64,000 nt of DNA from Protonemura montana. Its lineage: Eukaryota; Arthropoda; Insecta; Plecoptera; Nemouridae. Shown here piece by piece: positions 9,936 to 22,100 of this stretch. The stretch covers positions 25,134,651-25,198,650 of the forward strand of contig OX387603.1 in NCBI GenBank assembly GCA_947568835.1, in the 5' to 3' direction. The position numbers and the translations under genes are program-made. Position 1 is the stretch's first letter. Each line of letters begins with the position of its first letter. The notes below the pieces were generated by a model. The model was given only the letters and a program-made list of their open reading frames with translations, did no database searches and had not been told where the DNA came from.

Positions 9936-12182
9936 CTATGGAATAATACATTTTATTTGGGGAAAAAGACATTTTTTATAATGGTTTTTAGACTCATGTC
10001 TACTTGATTTATACTTAGCACTAGTTTTTACAAAAACTATTTGAAATGGGTTTTGAATGCTAAATTTCCCATTTTTATATGATTTTTTATGATTAATTTA
10101 TTTGCTTGTTTACTTTCTACCCGCCAAAAGGTAGAACGGGTTTAGATTAAATTTGCATGACACCTTTGAAATCTCTGTGCTTAGAGGTGCTACACTTTTT
10201 TAATTAATCAGCTGATACTTTCGATTTAAATAAAGATTTTGAAAAATATTCATACAAAAATCCAGTCGCATTGCTAGGTTGAAATTTGCATGTGACGTTT
10301 CCAAGAAAAGTGTTTACAGATCGAATTTGAAAGAGACTTCGGTGAACCGAAAGCACCAAAAGAAGCATGAGGGAGTACCCTTTTCCAACTTCAAGTCGTT
10401 TGTTTGCAACATTTTGTCTTGTTTCAATTCAACCCTTTTATTCCGTTGTGTATACTTACACGTAATTACGTAAGACAAGTTGTCCAGATTTTGATTTGTG
10501 CTTTAATTTTGAGCAAAACTACTGCCGTCAGCTCATGAGTTGTGACTTTAACAGATTGAAACGTAGGATAAAGAGATGCAGAAATATTTGTGAGAGGCTA
10601 CGACCACAGAGGCAACATGAGTTCATTTACACTTTAACCTGCAAGCTGCTATTTGACTTGTATTACTGGTTTTGAGTTGAAAATTTGGCGGTTTGCAATC
10701 AGAGGGTTTGTTTCACTGAATTTTAGATTTACTCCCCGAGATGACATCTGACAAACAGAACATTTCATCTTGACCAAAAGGGCTGCTGATGGTGGAACAT
10801 GGATTTACAATTAATTAATTGCTTTACCTCAAAATATTATGTCTCTCCATACGTTATACTTTGTAAGATGGATTGGCTTATTTACAATAGTTTTGAGTTA
10901 ACTACAACGTAGTTCTCACCATACAAGTAACTCTTAAATTTACTGTTGTCTAGTCCTTATGCCAGATAACTCATGGCCAATTGAGTCTGGTCTGCTCATG
11001 GTCTGCTCTTAGGGCCTTTGAATGGGCAACCCTCCCAAAATCTCTACCGTTGTCTACGTAATTTTAAAACTATTGGCCCAGAGAACGACAACAAATCTGT
11101 GCGGAATCGTGGGATCGTCCCACGATCTGACAAGTCACTAGTGACAGTTCAGGTTTATTAAAAAAAAAAGTAAATTTGAAACAATCGATAGTGTGATTGT
11201 GTGTTCAAGTTAGACTCTACGGACTCTACTTACAATATTTGCTGAGCGGACCTGCATTTCATATGTGTCCTGTTCACTTTGAGTGATTTTTGACAGCTGG
11301 GTATCATTCTCCCCTTTGGCCAGCTTCACAATTTCTGAAAAAAATGTACACCTTCCATGAATGGCTGCAGGCTTCACAGAATGCCAATGTACAATAATTC
11401 TACGTTATATACACTGCCACACTATTAATACCAATAGGATAACATTGTAATTGGTACATTGGATTCCTCCAGATTTTTTTTTCAGTATTGGTCAAGGTAC
11501 CACCAGTACCACAGTAGATATTTCGGCTCTGATTTTTTTAGAAGTTTGCGTTTTGATTTGGTTGCAACAGTTTGTCATATAGAATGAAGAGTGAAGATAG
11601 TCTCAGGGTTTGGAGGTTATCAGTATGGCATCTTAACTCAATTTAATAAAATTGACTTCCAACCATACATTCAAATTTATTTTGATTATCATTTTATTGC
11701 ATTTTGCCTAATATAATTGTACTAAATATAATGATCTATTAGATTCCTTTTTACTCTCAGTGTTATGTCAGTTTACTTTGCTTCAGAACTCTGTCGCTTT
11801 TCCACCGTTCTCACAAGGGATTCTGAATGGAGTGGAGCTGGATAAATAAAGTACATATCCGTGAAATGTAGGTAAAAACCAATGTACGCTTGTTGCTAAA
11901 CATAAACCGAGTAGGTATGTTATCAATTTTGTCCTAAGATTCATGTGATAATAATTGCAACAGCAAAGTTGATATTCTGGCTTGTAAGAACTAGGATAGG
12001 AGTGATGTTGAATAGCACTGAAAAGTAATTAAAGTAATGATATACTAGCAGATATGACTGGAAAATAAAATTACTTTACCATCAAAATTTTCCAGCATTG
12101 ATTTAACATCGTCCTTTAACCGAGTTGTGTAGGATTTCAGCAAGGCTTCTTTACTCTGCGGAAGCCCCCGCTGAGCTGCCAT
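9717..12182 (-). CDS. MED22: Mediator complex subunit 22 (Surf5 homologue), complete
   Basis: Three exons (12080-12182, 11234-11334, 9717-9935) splice in phase to a 140-residue protein. This matches the short, conserved form of MED22. Matches to the animal family include [17 protein letters not shown] at the N-terminus, [15 protein letters not shown] in the middle and [19 protein letters not shown], then FPSVNEAI and [10 protein letters not shown] at the C-terminus. The protein is all-helical and belongs to the Mediator head module, bridging transcription factors and RNA polymerase II in the nucleus. The start ATG lies at the position expected from the family. No long introns or repeats are inserted, and nothing looks degenerate. 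Confidence 0.95.
11234..11334 (-). CDS. MED22: MED22 exon 2
   Basis: 101 nt, acceptor TTTTTTTCAG|AAATTG, donor AATATT|GTAAGT. It encodes [20 protein letters not shown] and [14 protein letters not shown]. Confidence 0.93.
12080..12182 (-). CDS. MED22: MED22 exon 1
   Basis: 34 codons plus one G, donor GATG|GTAAAG. It begins [18 protein letters not shown] and continues [13 protein letters not shown]. Confidence 0.93.
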
Positions 12183-13319
12183 AATGGCAAATAAAAGCTT
12201 TGATATCACTCGTGCTTCTAATTACAAATTACGAAAATTATTTGTGACCAATATTTCGTATTCTACTTTCGTGACACTAGCCGCCTGCCGCCATGTTTAC
12301 ACATGTAGTTGCCCGAGTTTCCGTACAGAGGTCGTCGTCTTCATAGTTGACAGATAAATGTCAAATTTGCTAGTGGAATAGTTAACGAAATTTAAAACTG
12401 CTCAATTGTCAAAACGTGCTTCCAACCATAAGTCTGAGGTATTTATCGATGATATTTCTTATTAAAATCCATTATTTACTTCCCATTCCATCACAGCACA
12501 TGTTCCACTGTTTGGTCATCTTGATTTTTGGTTGCTGCACCCCATGTTGCTCCTTTCAGGGATGTTGATCTCGAAAACCTAGTCCCAATTCGAAGTAGCT
12601 TTAGCATCTACTTTATTTAAACACCAAAGCAGGGAAAATTTTCTGTAAATGATAACGAAAAAAATTATCAATTAAAGCCACAATTCATACCATTTAAGAC
12701 AAAAATATATTTTGTTTGTATGTCAGATGTGCAAGATGTCACTGACATTCATATACAATTATCAATTGATGAAATGTGCAAGATTTTTGTATAATAATGA
12801 ATATAAAATGAAGCTAGCATATACCACTTAATTGAACTATCTTTATCAAGTTACAAAATGTCACAGCAATTTTCAGGGGGAGCTGCAGATCCCGATCACA
12901 ATCATTTAAGCCAGCATAGGTAAAAATAGTTAAAATGTCACATCTGGGGCAAGTCACATTTTGCCCCAGAAATGTTGAAGTTTAATAATATAAAAAATGT
13001 ACATAATATATTTTCTCCTCGAAAGTAAACAACAAAACTGTAATCCCAAAAATTAAATCTTAAGATTCTTGTATTGGAAGAAGTTTGATACATTACTAGA
13101 ACTCAAAAACAAAATATGAATAATATTCCTAGGAGGGTAGTACACATATCTTTTTTCTATGGACGTAAACTTACATTTTTGTGTACTTCTTATTTAAAAC
13201 AATTTCTCTTTTGAGGGGCGGTAGTGCCTTTTAAAATTAATGCAGAATTTGATCACTAGGCTGCCTAAGAATTAAGCTAATCAAACGAAAAAATTACATA
13301 AGCGAGCGAGCCTCGTTTG
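12183..13319. other. Intergenic region upstream of MED22
   Basis: About 1.1 kb, AT-rich, between the 3' end of the ART-like gene and the MED22 start. It should contain the MED22 promoter and the ART-like 3' UTR. I found no TATA box or other clear element. Confidence 0.5.
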
Positions 13320-13580
13320 CTACGCCAGATAGACAACGTATTCCGGCCAATACTGTGAGTCCCAGGCATTGTCTGCGTTGAGCAGCTTGACCACAACGAT
13401 TGCAACAGGGTCGCTAGTGGAGATCTGGTACATATCGATCGCAGAGCTAGGAGTGCGGAAAAAATGAGGGTTTTTGTCGTCTGTCTGGGACGAGTTACGC
13501 TTTGAATATCGCCGAGTGTCACAATTGTATTCTGCGACCTTGACCACATCCACTGGGGACACCGCGTGGTAGACAGTCGA
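13320..13580 (-). CDS. ART-like exon c with stop
   Basis: 86 codons plus TAG, acceptor TTGTTTTGCAG|TCGACT. It encodes STVYHAVSPVDVVKVAEYNC and ends DSQYWPEYVVYLA. Confidence 0.75.
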   Translation of the reverse strand, partial: STVYHAVSPVDVVKVAEYNCDTRRYSKRNSSQTDDKNPHFFRTPSSAIDMYQISTSDPVAIVVVKLLNADNAWDSQYWPEYVVYLA

Positions 13581-16456
13581 CTGCAAAACAAAAAAAATTG
13601 TAAGTATTTTGCACGCGTTGCAAACGGTCTGCAAAATTCCACTGGATTGAATCAGCATGGATTGTGATTGGTGAAGGCAGAACACATCATACCTGGCCAA
13701 TTATCCCATCCCAGCACAGCACATGCATATCAAGGAACCACAAAGAAAACCACAGTACTACCGTGCAGAATGAAAAGATTCCACAGTCTAAATGTGGAAA
13801 TTTTAACAAAAAAATTTAAGATTTACCTCAGAATATCACAAAAAAACTAAGCTTGTATTTTAGCTATTGGTCTATGGTTATATGTGTATTTGCCAGGCCT
13901 GGGAATGAATTGGCTAAAGCATTGTGATCTGGAAAATAAAAGCCAAACCAGAACACTGTGTTCAACATATTGAACATGGAATTTGAATGCAGTCCAAGTG
14001 GAATTTCATGGCTAGAGCCATTCAAAACAAAATTCAATAATTTGGGTTATTTCAAAAGTTTTAGTGTTGGGCAGCTTGGTATGGATACCTCAGTAACGAG
14101 TCCAGAGAGGGCAAGATACTCTTTGCGTATCTTAAACCTGCCGTATATGAACGGGTTCTGCAGCCGATCCACGCTCGTGATCTCCATGTTTCCGAACGCA
14201 GCAGTTACCTGTAGGGAAGAGACAACACAGTGTTAAGGGAAAGCGGTGCTATTATTGCTGTTGCACTTTACAGCAACCCCGGTGGTGGATAGTGTAATAT
14301 TTGTAGAACAAGTTGTTGTGCGATATCAATTATAATTACTTGTAGTTTCAATGGGTTTTGGTTAAGGTTCATAGATAATATGCAACAATGAATTTGCTAT
14401 CTTTATACAATCGACCGCCTAAACAGAACATCCAAAGGCCATTTTGTGAGCATGCATCGCCCCAAAAGGCTGGATATGCATATAGGAAAGAGGAACATGG
14501 CTTATTTATGGAACTCACTTAAAGAAGTGAAGCGATTGAGGTAATCTGCAGTAGTTTTGAAGTTAAGTGAACATTTGGGCTGTTGCCTTTGTAGAAAAAC
14601 TGAAGATAGTTCCATAAGGGTGGGTAGGGGTAAGCGTAGGGAGCGAGGATAGCTAGTGATTAGGTATTGGGTCATTCCATATCAAATCAACCGACCAAAA
14701 AACCGTCACCTCTCAGAAATCAATCAAACTTGGTAGGATGATGACCGCATCATTCCTAGTGTTGACATTTTTTTTGTTTGCCTCCAAGTCAAATGGTTTG
14801 CCCGGTACGGCTGCGGAAACGGCGTGACGGCACTGAATTTTGGGGTGCACACGCCGCTTTTCTTTCTCAATTTGCGTCGCCTTTAGTTTAGATCGATAAA
14901 TTAAAAAAAATGTATTTAACAAATATTGAAATGTCGTTTCATGTAATATACATTTCATTTATGAAAAAAATTACAAATACCCTCCTTCCCCATTTTTATT
15001 TTTTCTACCCCTATTATCTTTCAAAGTGGTATTTTTATTTTCTTGAAAAAATTCTCTTTGATAGCTATAAGTAAAAACACCATTTTATTTAAGTTTTAGA
15101 GTGACAGCGAGGGAATTTTAAAATTAAAATTAAAAAGTATCGTCGTGTGTAAAAAATTGCATGTTTTTACGTGTGTTTACGCATATAATATATGGGATAG
15201 TCCACACAAAATCAACACATCATTAATCCTGACCAACTTTTATGTGAAATTAAAGTATGCTTACTCATTAAGTAGGCTTAGAGCAGACCTTAGCAATTTT
15301 TTTCAAAATTTTGTCCCGCACCGTTCATGCACAGTAGCAGTCTAAACTTAAGGACTTTTCAGTGTCATAGTACACCTTCCACGACGTTTGGGCTTCTAGC
15401 TAACGACCCGTTAAAGATAACGAAAAAATAAAAACACCAATAGAAAGATGAGAAAATTTAAGGTAAAATTGAAATAAAAACCATACAAACATAAAAACTA
15501 CTCTTCATGTACAAACATCCCCTAAATTGAGAAGAAAAACTATTTACCCTGCTTTTAATTTGAGGAAAATTAAATGAAGCATCACCAAAAAACTGGTCAA
15601 GCTTATCTAGAAGTTTCGTGAAGGAATGCGCCAAATTTTTTGAGATTTCTTTTCATGATTTCAGAATTGAATTGGAATATCACAATAAGGAAATTTCCTT
15701 AAGATTATAATTTAATTATTATCATTGTGTTCAAATACGCATTTAAAATAAAATCTGACATATTTTTTCTTTTTATAATCCGATCACAACTTTTCTATTT
15801 ATATTTGTTTTAAGAATGGCTAAAATATAAATTCTCGTGGCGGGATGAAAACGGGCTGTGATTAACTACAGGTAGTTATCTGACGTCATACTGACGTCAT
15901 ACTGACGTCAGATATCACTAAACGTCATAAAAAATGGCAAACCTCGTTTTCGTACGAGATTGAAACGCAAACATATTAAACAGGTATATTTTATTCAAAA
16001 TTGGATTTAGAAGAAAATAAAAAAAATACGTGTTCATTATTTTCTCACAAAAAAAAAAAAAATAGTTTCAAATTTAAAGAGATTTCCCAATTCTATGAGA
16101 TATATTTAATTTAGAAAAAAATTGTATCCCAAAAACTAGGCCGCATTCCATCACGAAACTTTCAGATAAGCTTGACCAGTTCTTTGATGATGTTTCATTA
16201 AATTTTCCTTTACACTTTGCCCATACAGATAGGACCCTAGCAGGCAGCAGTTTTTTTAACAAGTGGGAACTCTAAAAAGGCCTAAGCCCAGTTCATCCCA
16301 TTCGTCCCTTCCTTTCCCCTAACTTACCTGCTGATACTCTGGGTCATAGGATTCCAATTTCACTAGTTTGTACCGCTTTCCACTGTACTCCGACTCGTCC
16401 CAAGTGGCCGGCACATGGTTCCTTAGAATCTCGTTGAGCATCGTTGTTTCGTAAAG
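13320..16456 (-). CDS. Short PARP/ART-like protein, degenerate catalytic domain
   Basis: Three exons (16328-16456, 14089-14208, 13320-13580) join in phase 0 to at least 169 residues. YKLVKLESYDPEYQQV...ITSVDRLQNPFIYGRFKIRK matches the start of the PARP catalytic domain in PARP12/TIPARP-type enzymes (pattern D.EY..V...F and I.R.QNP.L...Y...K). The next exon has TVYHAV where the family has LFHGT. It ends YWPEYVVYLA, matching the last strand (YPEYLI.Y). The middle of the normal domain, with the glycine-rich and Tyr-bearing segments, is shortened, so NAD binding and activity are doubtful. The start is uncertain. The first exon opens after a good acceptor and contains a Met six residues in, so either an upstream exon is missing or translation begins there. 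Nuclear or cytosolic ADP-ribosyltransferase ancestry is inferred. Confidence 0.65.
14089..14208 (-). CDS. ART-like exon b
   Basis: 40 codons, acceptor TTCCCTACAG|GTAACT, donor ACTGAG|GTATCC. ITSVDRLQNPFIYGRFKIRK is the recognisable PARP-domain motif. Confidence 0.78.
15560..16212. repeat. Large diverged palindrome in ART-like intron, centred on CRE-type sites
   Basis: The left arm (about 15562-15690, with AACTGGTCAAGCTTATCTAG) is the diverged reverse complement of the right arm (about 16083-16210, with CAGATAAGCTTGACCAGTTC). The centre lies near 15895, inside three TGACGTCA sites. This is the shape of a long-TIR, MITE-like foldback element. Confidence 0.7.
15881..15910. promoter_or_regulatory. 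Three TGACGTCA (CRE/ATF-type) sites, 11-bp spacing
   Basis: TGACGTCA occurs at 15881, 15892 and 15903, flanked by TATC and GATA so that the block is itself palindromic. Regulatory function is inferred from the motif only. Confidence 0.4.
16328..16456 (-). CDS. ART-like exon a
   Basis: 43 codons, acceptor TTGTTTCAG|CTTTAC, donor CAGCAG|GTAAGT. It encodes VPATWDESEYSGKRYKLVKL and ESYDPEYQQ. Confidence 0.75.
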
Positions 16457-17323
16457 CTGAAACAAATGAGTGGATATCAGCAGGCACTGCATTTTAAGCC
16501 TGATGCAGTTTTATAATGCACGGAATGTCCGTTCTTAAACATGCAGAAATGTGAATATTATAAAAACCAAGCAGCTCTCTTTGCCAGGCATTTTAAGTTT
16601 GAACTTGCATTCCAAGCCAAAATGAGAGCTTTGACCTGTGGTGTAGTTATCAAAGACATCTGCAGGTAAACAACACACTTTAGAGAGTTCAGATAAAATT
16701 TACATCACTACTTAGGTGTTTTCTTAATATTGCTATTTGATGAAGACACTTGATTCCCTAGAAGAAGACACACATTAATCATAATATTGCAATGCTAATA
16801 TTGTTATGATTATATGATTCACTGTGAATACCACTTATGTTATGGTGGTGTGCTTCTCATTAGAAATCACGAACATTGTTGATAATTTATAAGACTTTAT
16901 GTGCTTACGACTCAGCTTATCTTTTACAATAAATCCAGCAATGAAGTTGTTAATTTTGTATCATATCGAAGCTGTAACCATCTGTCATGAGAGTAACTAC
17001 CTAATCACAGTGCTTAAGACTCGGTGTTGAATGACAAGCGCTAATGAAGCAGTTGCAAAATTCTGGCAGTCAGCAAATCACGAAGCCCACACATTGTTGT
17101 TACTCCCCTCCACCCGTCCCATGAGCATCAGATATCTTTGAGCTCATTGTTGTTGTTGACAGCTATGATCAACATTCCGCAGACGGAGCAGATTCGCACA
17201 GAGCTCAATTGTTTCGGAAACCAAACTAAGTCGGCATAATGGGCCACCTACTACGCACGCTAATCGCATCATGCACTTGCATTGCTCATAACCAGTCTTG
17301 GATAGCATAAAATATGATGTAAT

Positions 17324-17653
17324 CAGTGGCGTAACTACCGGCGGGGCGACCACCCCCGGGCCCAGAGGTTTTCGCTGATAGGGGGCCCACGAGCGAAGGC
17401 TACACACTCAACGCTATAGCCATAATACGCCATTTTTCACCTAGGATCGCTTTCGGTGATCCCGATTGATTACTTAATCGTTAAGAAGTAACGATACATT
17501 TTTTTAATATCTTTTTCGGCACTCGCAAGTGAACGTATACAAATGTGTACGATACAGAAACATTATTGTGGTGTGGGGGGGGGGGGGGGGGGGGGGGGGG
17601 CAACGAAAAAGCTTGCCTCCCGGGCCTAGTTATACTACCTAGTTACGCCACTG
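17324..17653. mobile_element. hAT-type MITE with perfect TIRs and 8-bp TSD
   Basis: Both ends carry CAGTGGCGTAACTA as a perfect 14-bp inverted repeat, and GATGTAAT flanks the element on both sides (17316-17323 and 17654-17661). An 8-bp TSD with CAGTG-type ends is typical of hAT. The 330-bp interior has no transposase and contains a G tract of about 24 (17575-17600). Confidence 0.9.
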
Positions 17654-18599
17654 GATGTAATTCTCAAAATAACCTTCCTTCGAAGACCCAACCGATGACC
17701 AGAAAGAAGCACGGCTCCTCACTCCTCAGTCATGCGATTCCTACCTATTTCTGCACATCCAAATAACGATCATATAATATAAATAATATTATAATCAATC
17801 ATATATCAAAATGCTAGGACATACCTAAGCTAGGTAAAATAACACTCCCCCGGCTTGCGTCGGACCGAATAATATATACCCAGCCTTACCTCGGTAGTCA
17901 ATTTTCTCAGCGACAATAAAATTAAAAAGTGCCAGACGGCAATACCGTCGCGTTTTGACGTGAAACGTCAACCAACAGAAATCCCTTGCAAATGCGTAGT
18001 ACGAAGTAAAAACAAGATGTTTCGGCGACATGGCCTGGAGACCCTGGTTCGAGTTACTTAGTAGATATGTTGCAGGCACTCAATGCTTAGGGTAGATTTA
18101 TAAGTTATGTTAGGTTACTAGGTACCTTTGTCGGCAGGGAGCGCAAAAATCAGCAAGCGCAGTCTAGTTGTATTGTTATTTACGTTATCTCGACCGTCGT
18201 AGAGAATATTCAGGATTTAAACAAAGTAACTCCCGCCATACGAATCCGAAGTAAATCGGTGGAATCCGGCTGCAGGTTTACGATGCTGCATCTGATACCA
18301 ACAATTACATTTATTGCTATCTACTCACTATTATCGGCTTTATCTAAAGGATCTCTAAATATACCATTTTACCTCGGTGCATACGAATAAAACCCTAACC
18401 TATGTCACGTACATGTACACAATTAAAATTTTATTTGGAACAAGGGTAATTAGCCTACCAAAAGGTCATTCACTTTGACAGAGAAGAATAATAGCTTTGG
18501 AGAATGCTTACTGCCTACTTATATCTTTGTCCAGGAGTTTCGTATACGTGATTCCCGCTGGACGCTCACAAGCATAAACAAAGCTCAATGCTTTTTTTT

Positions 18600-18640
18600 T
18601 TTAATAGTTTGCAATTAAAATAAGATTTCATCCTAATAAA
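18600..18640 (+). mobile_element. 3' tail fragment of the tRNA-headed SINE
   Basis: GTTTGCAATTAAAATAAGAT and TTCATCCTA match the region following the tRNA-like head at 38140-38175 and 42195-42232. Confidence 0.5.
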
Positions 18641-19156
18641 GCTCAATGCGTCTGCTGATTTACCTAGCTTGGTGGTACAGGTGGACCTTGGCGTAGTGGA
18701 TGAAGGCGATATCCTGGTTCAGCGTCGGCTGTCAAAGGGTGACGAGTGGCGATACCAAGTCGACAAGATGTGTACAACCCGAGCGATAGCAACGGTCAGA
18801 GAGCGACTAGCGACGCATCCAACATCCAAGGCAGGATACTCACGCACACACAGATCGGGGACTCCCCGACTTTACGCTGGCCGCGCACCGATATCTGCGC
18901 ATCACGTGCTCTGTACAGTCGCGGGCACGACGCAGTACGAAATGACAGTGTTTCCCAAAAGGCTGAGGAGATTATTACAAATAAAATTGGTTCACCCCAT
19001 TCTAACTTTTTTCTTAGGGATGGATTGAATTGAGATGAAATAGACAATTTTTGCCATTGCTAACAATCGGAAAAAATTCTATTTCAATCCGGTTTCCTGT
19101 CACACTCAAAGCATGCACTCTTATCTAATGTCACTGACGGCATCCGTGTGTTGCAG

Positions 19157-22100
19157 ACACCCCTGAGCAGCAAAGATGACCGACGACCGAAGTACCGGGG
19201 AGCCGGCCAAGAAGGCGTCCACCGAATATCACAGCGTGGCGGCGTTCTCGGGCGTCTGTAAGTTGCACCCTCTCCCATCGCTGCACCCTGACCTCTATGT
19301 CCGAAGGCATGGGGGTAGAGGATGTCCGTGCAAGACTGGCCCCAAGTCGCCGAGAGCATTATGGTTAGGGAAGAAATTGCGTTAGCATTTCATTTTCGCG
19401 ATGAATTTTCGCTCTAGAATGCTTCATAATAAACGATTCTTGTTCTGTAAATAAACAGCCATGTGGTTTGACGACCTGGTTTGTCCCGCGATATTTGAAA
19501 ACAATGCAGCACATTTGCTTAGGATTAAACTCAGTAACAACAGATAATCTAAAAAAAAGCAATTAGTCGCTCTATTTTTGCACATTCGTCACTTTCTGCG
19601 ACGCATTAGCAGCTGACGGCAAGATAACGCCGCGGCGTCGCGTCGGCGGACGCAGTTTCCGAGAACACTCCACGGTATCGGCCAAGTGCTCCAGTCTAGG
19701 CCAATCACCATCGACTTATCGCATGCAGGCCTCGTTGAATACATAACCGTCAAACCGACGGTGACACCACTAGCGGCGTCCTAGCGGCTGACCATCTCAC
19801 GTCGTCCTCGCTGTCTGCTTGCCGGCTAAACGCTCTCTAGGTCTTCTATTGTGCGACAGAAACAATCGATAAACGCGAGCTATCGATCGCCTTTTGTCAC
19901 CGCCTCATCGATGAGAGTGTATTCCTATTTCCGCCCACGGGACAACGTCACCGCCTCTTTGCACGCTGGCGACCCTGGTCGATGACTGGCTGCTCAAGTG
20001 GCCTAAGTACTCCTAAGCTAAAAACTTCTCAATGGTCATGTCGTGCTTCATTGATCCACTTTTGGAAGGATGAGTTATTTATCCCTTTCCAGCACTAGCA
20101 TTTCTGTGAGTCACATTCCAGGCGTGTCATTCAAGTTACAATCCAAGCAAAGGAAGACATCGCGTTCCCCCACCCCCTGGCCCTCTTGACCACGTGGTCT
20201 TCACTGTCCGAACGCTTAGTGCGTCGCGTGCACGCGTCGGCGCATGCCCCACGGCGTCGGCGTGGCGTCGAGGTGCCACTAAAACATGCATGCGGCGATG
20301 ACGACGTCGTCAGTGTCGACGCCGAGCCCGCGCTGTCCAGCCGTCCACGCCGAGTTAGTACAAAGGACCATCAGCATCTCAAGACAGACCCCGAAGGCTG
20401 CGCAGACCGCCAGCAAGACCTGTTGCCCGTTCGGCAGAGGCTTTCAGGATGCTGGGCTCGGTGACCCGCCTGGACATGGCAGGTCATCCTGCGCAGACGG
20501 AACGGCGCAGTAGCTTCTCGCAACTGATTGACAACTGCCGTGACCTGCACGACACGGTCCGGCATGGAGTCTTGACCGAAAACACCCAGGTGCCGTGGCG
20601 CCCTATCACGGCCTCGTGCAAGCTCTCAGGTACGCACGAGACACGGGCGAGATCAGCAACACCGCGGTCTGGTTGGGTAACCGACGGCAGGGGAGGCGAG
20701 AGCGTGGAGTTATCGAGTTCCACGGGCGCCTGGGCAACACGTTCCCGTCACCCCCGGTTTCTGTGATCCCTTTCGATCATCGATTGGTGGCGTCATTGTC
20801 GTCGTCATCGAGGATCGATCACGGCCCGTGGGTTCGTGGGATCGTTGCGTCTTTCAGCTGCCTCTAATGACAGCTCCCTTCTTTGGTACACGGGGACGTC
20901 AAGGCACTGCAGGCCAGCGTTAGACGAAATTATATTCAACATTATCCCGGTTTTGTGAAGGTAGACGATTCCTTGCATTGCAAAGTACTGCAAATAATGA
21001 CGTCCGTAAAGAAGTCACACTGAACTTAATTTTGCTATTATTAGTAATAAAAATCAGTTGCTAGTGCTGAACTTTTTTCATTTGATGACTTCAAACACTT
21101 CTTTTACCTTTATTATTTACATTATTATTTATTGTATTACACTACAACAAATTAAAATCGTGTCAGTTTATAAAAATTTTAATTTAAAATTTAAGAAAAA
21201 CTATTTGAAATGGGTTTTGAATGCTAAGTAAAGGGCAACTATATTTCCCAAATAGTCATAAAAATTCAAAATATTTGGAAAATTTTCAAGTGTACAAAAA
21301 TATTATGCTAGAACACAGATTTTAATTCAAATGAGAATCGAAACGGTTGTTTAAAAAAAAAAGAAAAGTGTATCAAAGAAATCCCCAACGACTGCAGGCA
21401 AAATTTGGCGCGGACCTTTCCCGGCCGCTGGTTGGTCGTCGTTCGCGAGATGGCGCTGCGTTCGTTGGCATTGCGCCGATCCCGTGACTCTGCTACTCAT
21501 GGCCTTGCTGATCATCTGCCTCCCCACTCCCACTTCCCAGCACCCGTCAGGCCGGTTACGAGAAAGTCTACGCTCAGTTGTTATCTTCGTCGTGCTGTCA
21601 TCGGTCGCCCGGGAGTCCCTGTATTCGTGTCCACCGTACCACGAGAGGCGTTTAAAGGTCTTTGAAGCACCGCCTCCTGATGTCACAGTACCGTAACCAG
21701 GCGGGCGTGGTGGTCGGAACCATGCACGAAATCGAGGCGCCCACCGTCGAGTTGGGTGAGTCCAGAGACGAGCGCGTCTCGAAGGCGTCGTCGTCGATGT
21801 GTCCGTTTTGCAGCAGCACATGGCGTGGAATGCGTGTTCAGCGCCCCCCCCCCCCCCCCCCCCCCCCCTACCTTGTACTCGCTTACTTGGCACGCTCTCG
21901 ACTTGCTTGCCTACCGCGATCAGCGATCACGCCGCTTTGTTCTGTCAAAAGTTAGACTGAAAGTAATCTTTGCTGAAAGTCGGACCCAATTCTGGCGCTC
22001 TTTGCGACCGTCACTCGACGAAAGAGCTTGCACCCGTCACGGCTGCGGACTGGCACTGGGCGCCTGATTTGTAAACAACGTCGTGTGCTCAACGACAACA

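Larger units (their letters stand above)
16457..19156. other. Intergenic region between ART-like and stomatin genes
   Basis: The two genes are divergent across this 2.7 kb. It holds a hAT MITE (17324-17653), the palindrome TTGACGTGAAACGTCAA at about 17954-17970, and a SINE tail fragment at about 18609-18640. No convincing exon. Confidence 0.5.

Noticed and set aside
18657..18728. Possible minus-strand exon (TLNQDIAFIHYAKVHLYHQA) upstream of the ART-like gene
   Set aside because: An acceptor (CCTTTGACAG) and donor (AG|GTAAAT) exist, but the phase does not fit the exon at 16328-16456, and the plus strand is equally open.
21351..21893. 180-codon minus-strand open frame in stomatin intron 1
   Set aside because: It includes the C homopolymer read as poly-Gly and low-complexity Arg/Thr, and lies opposite a candidate first exon. 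There is no domain.
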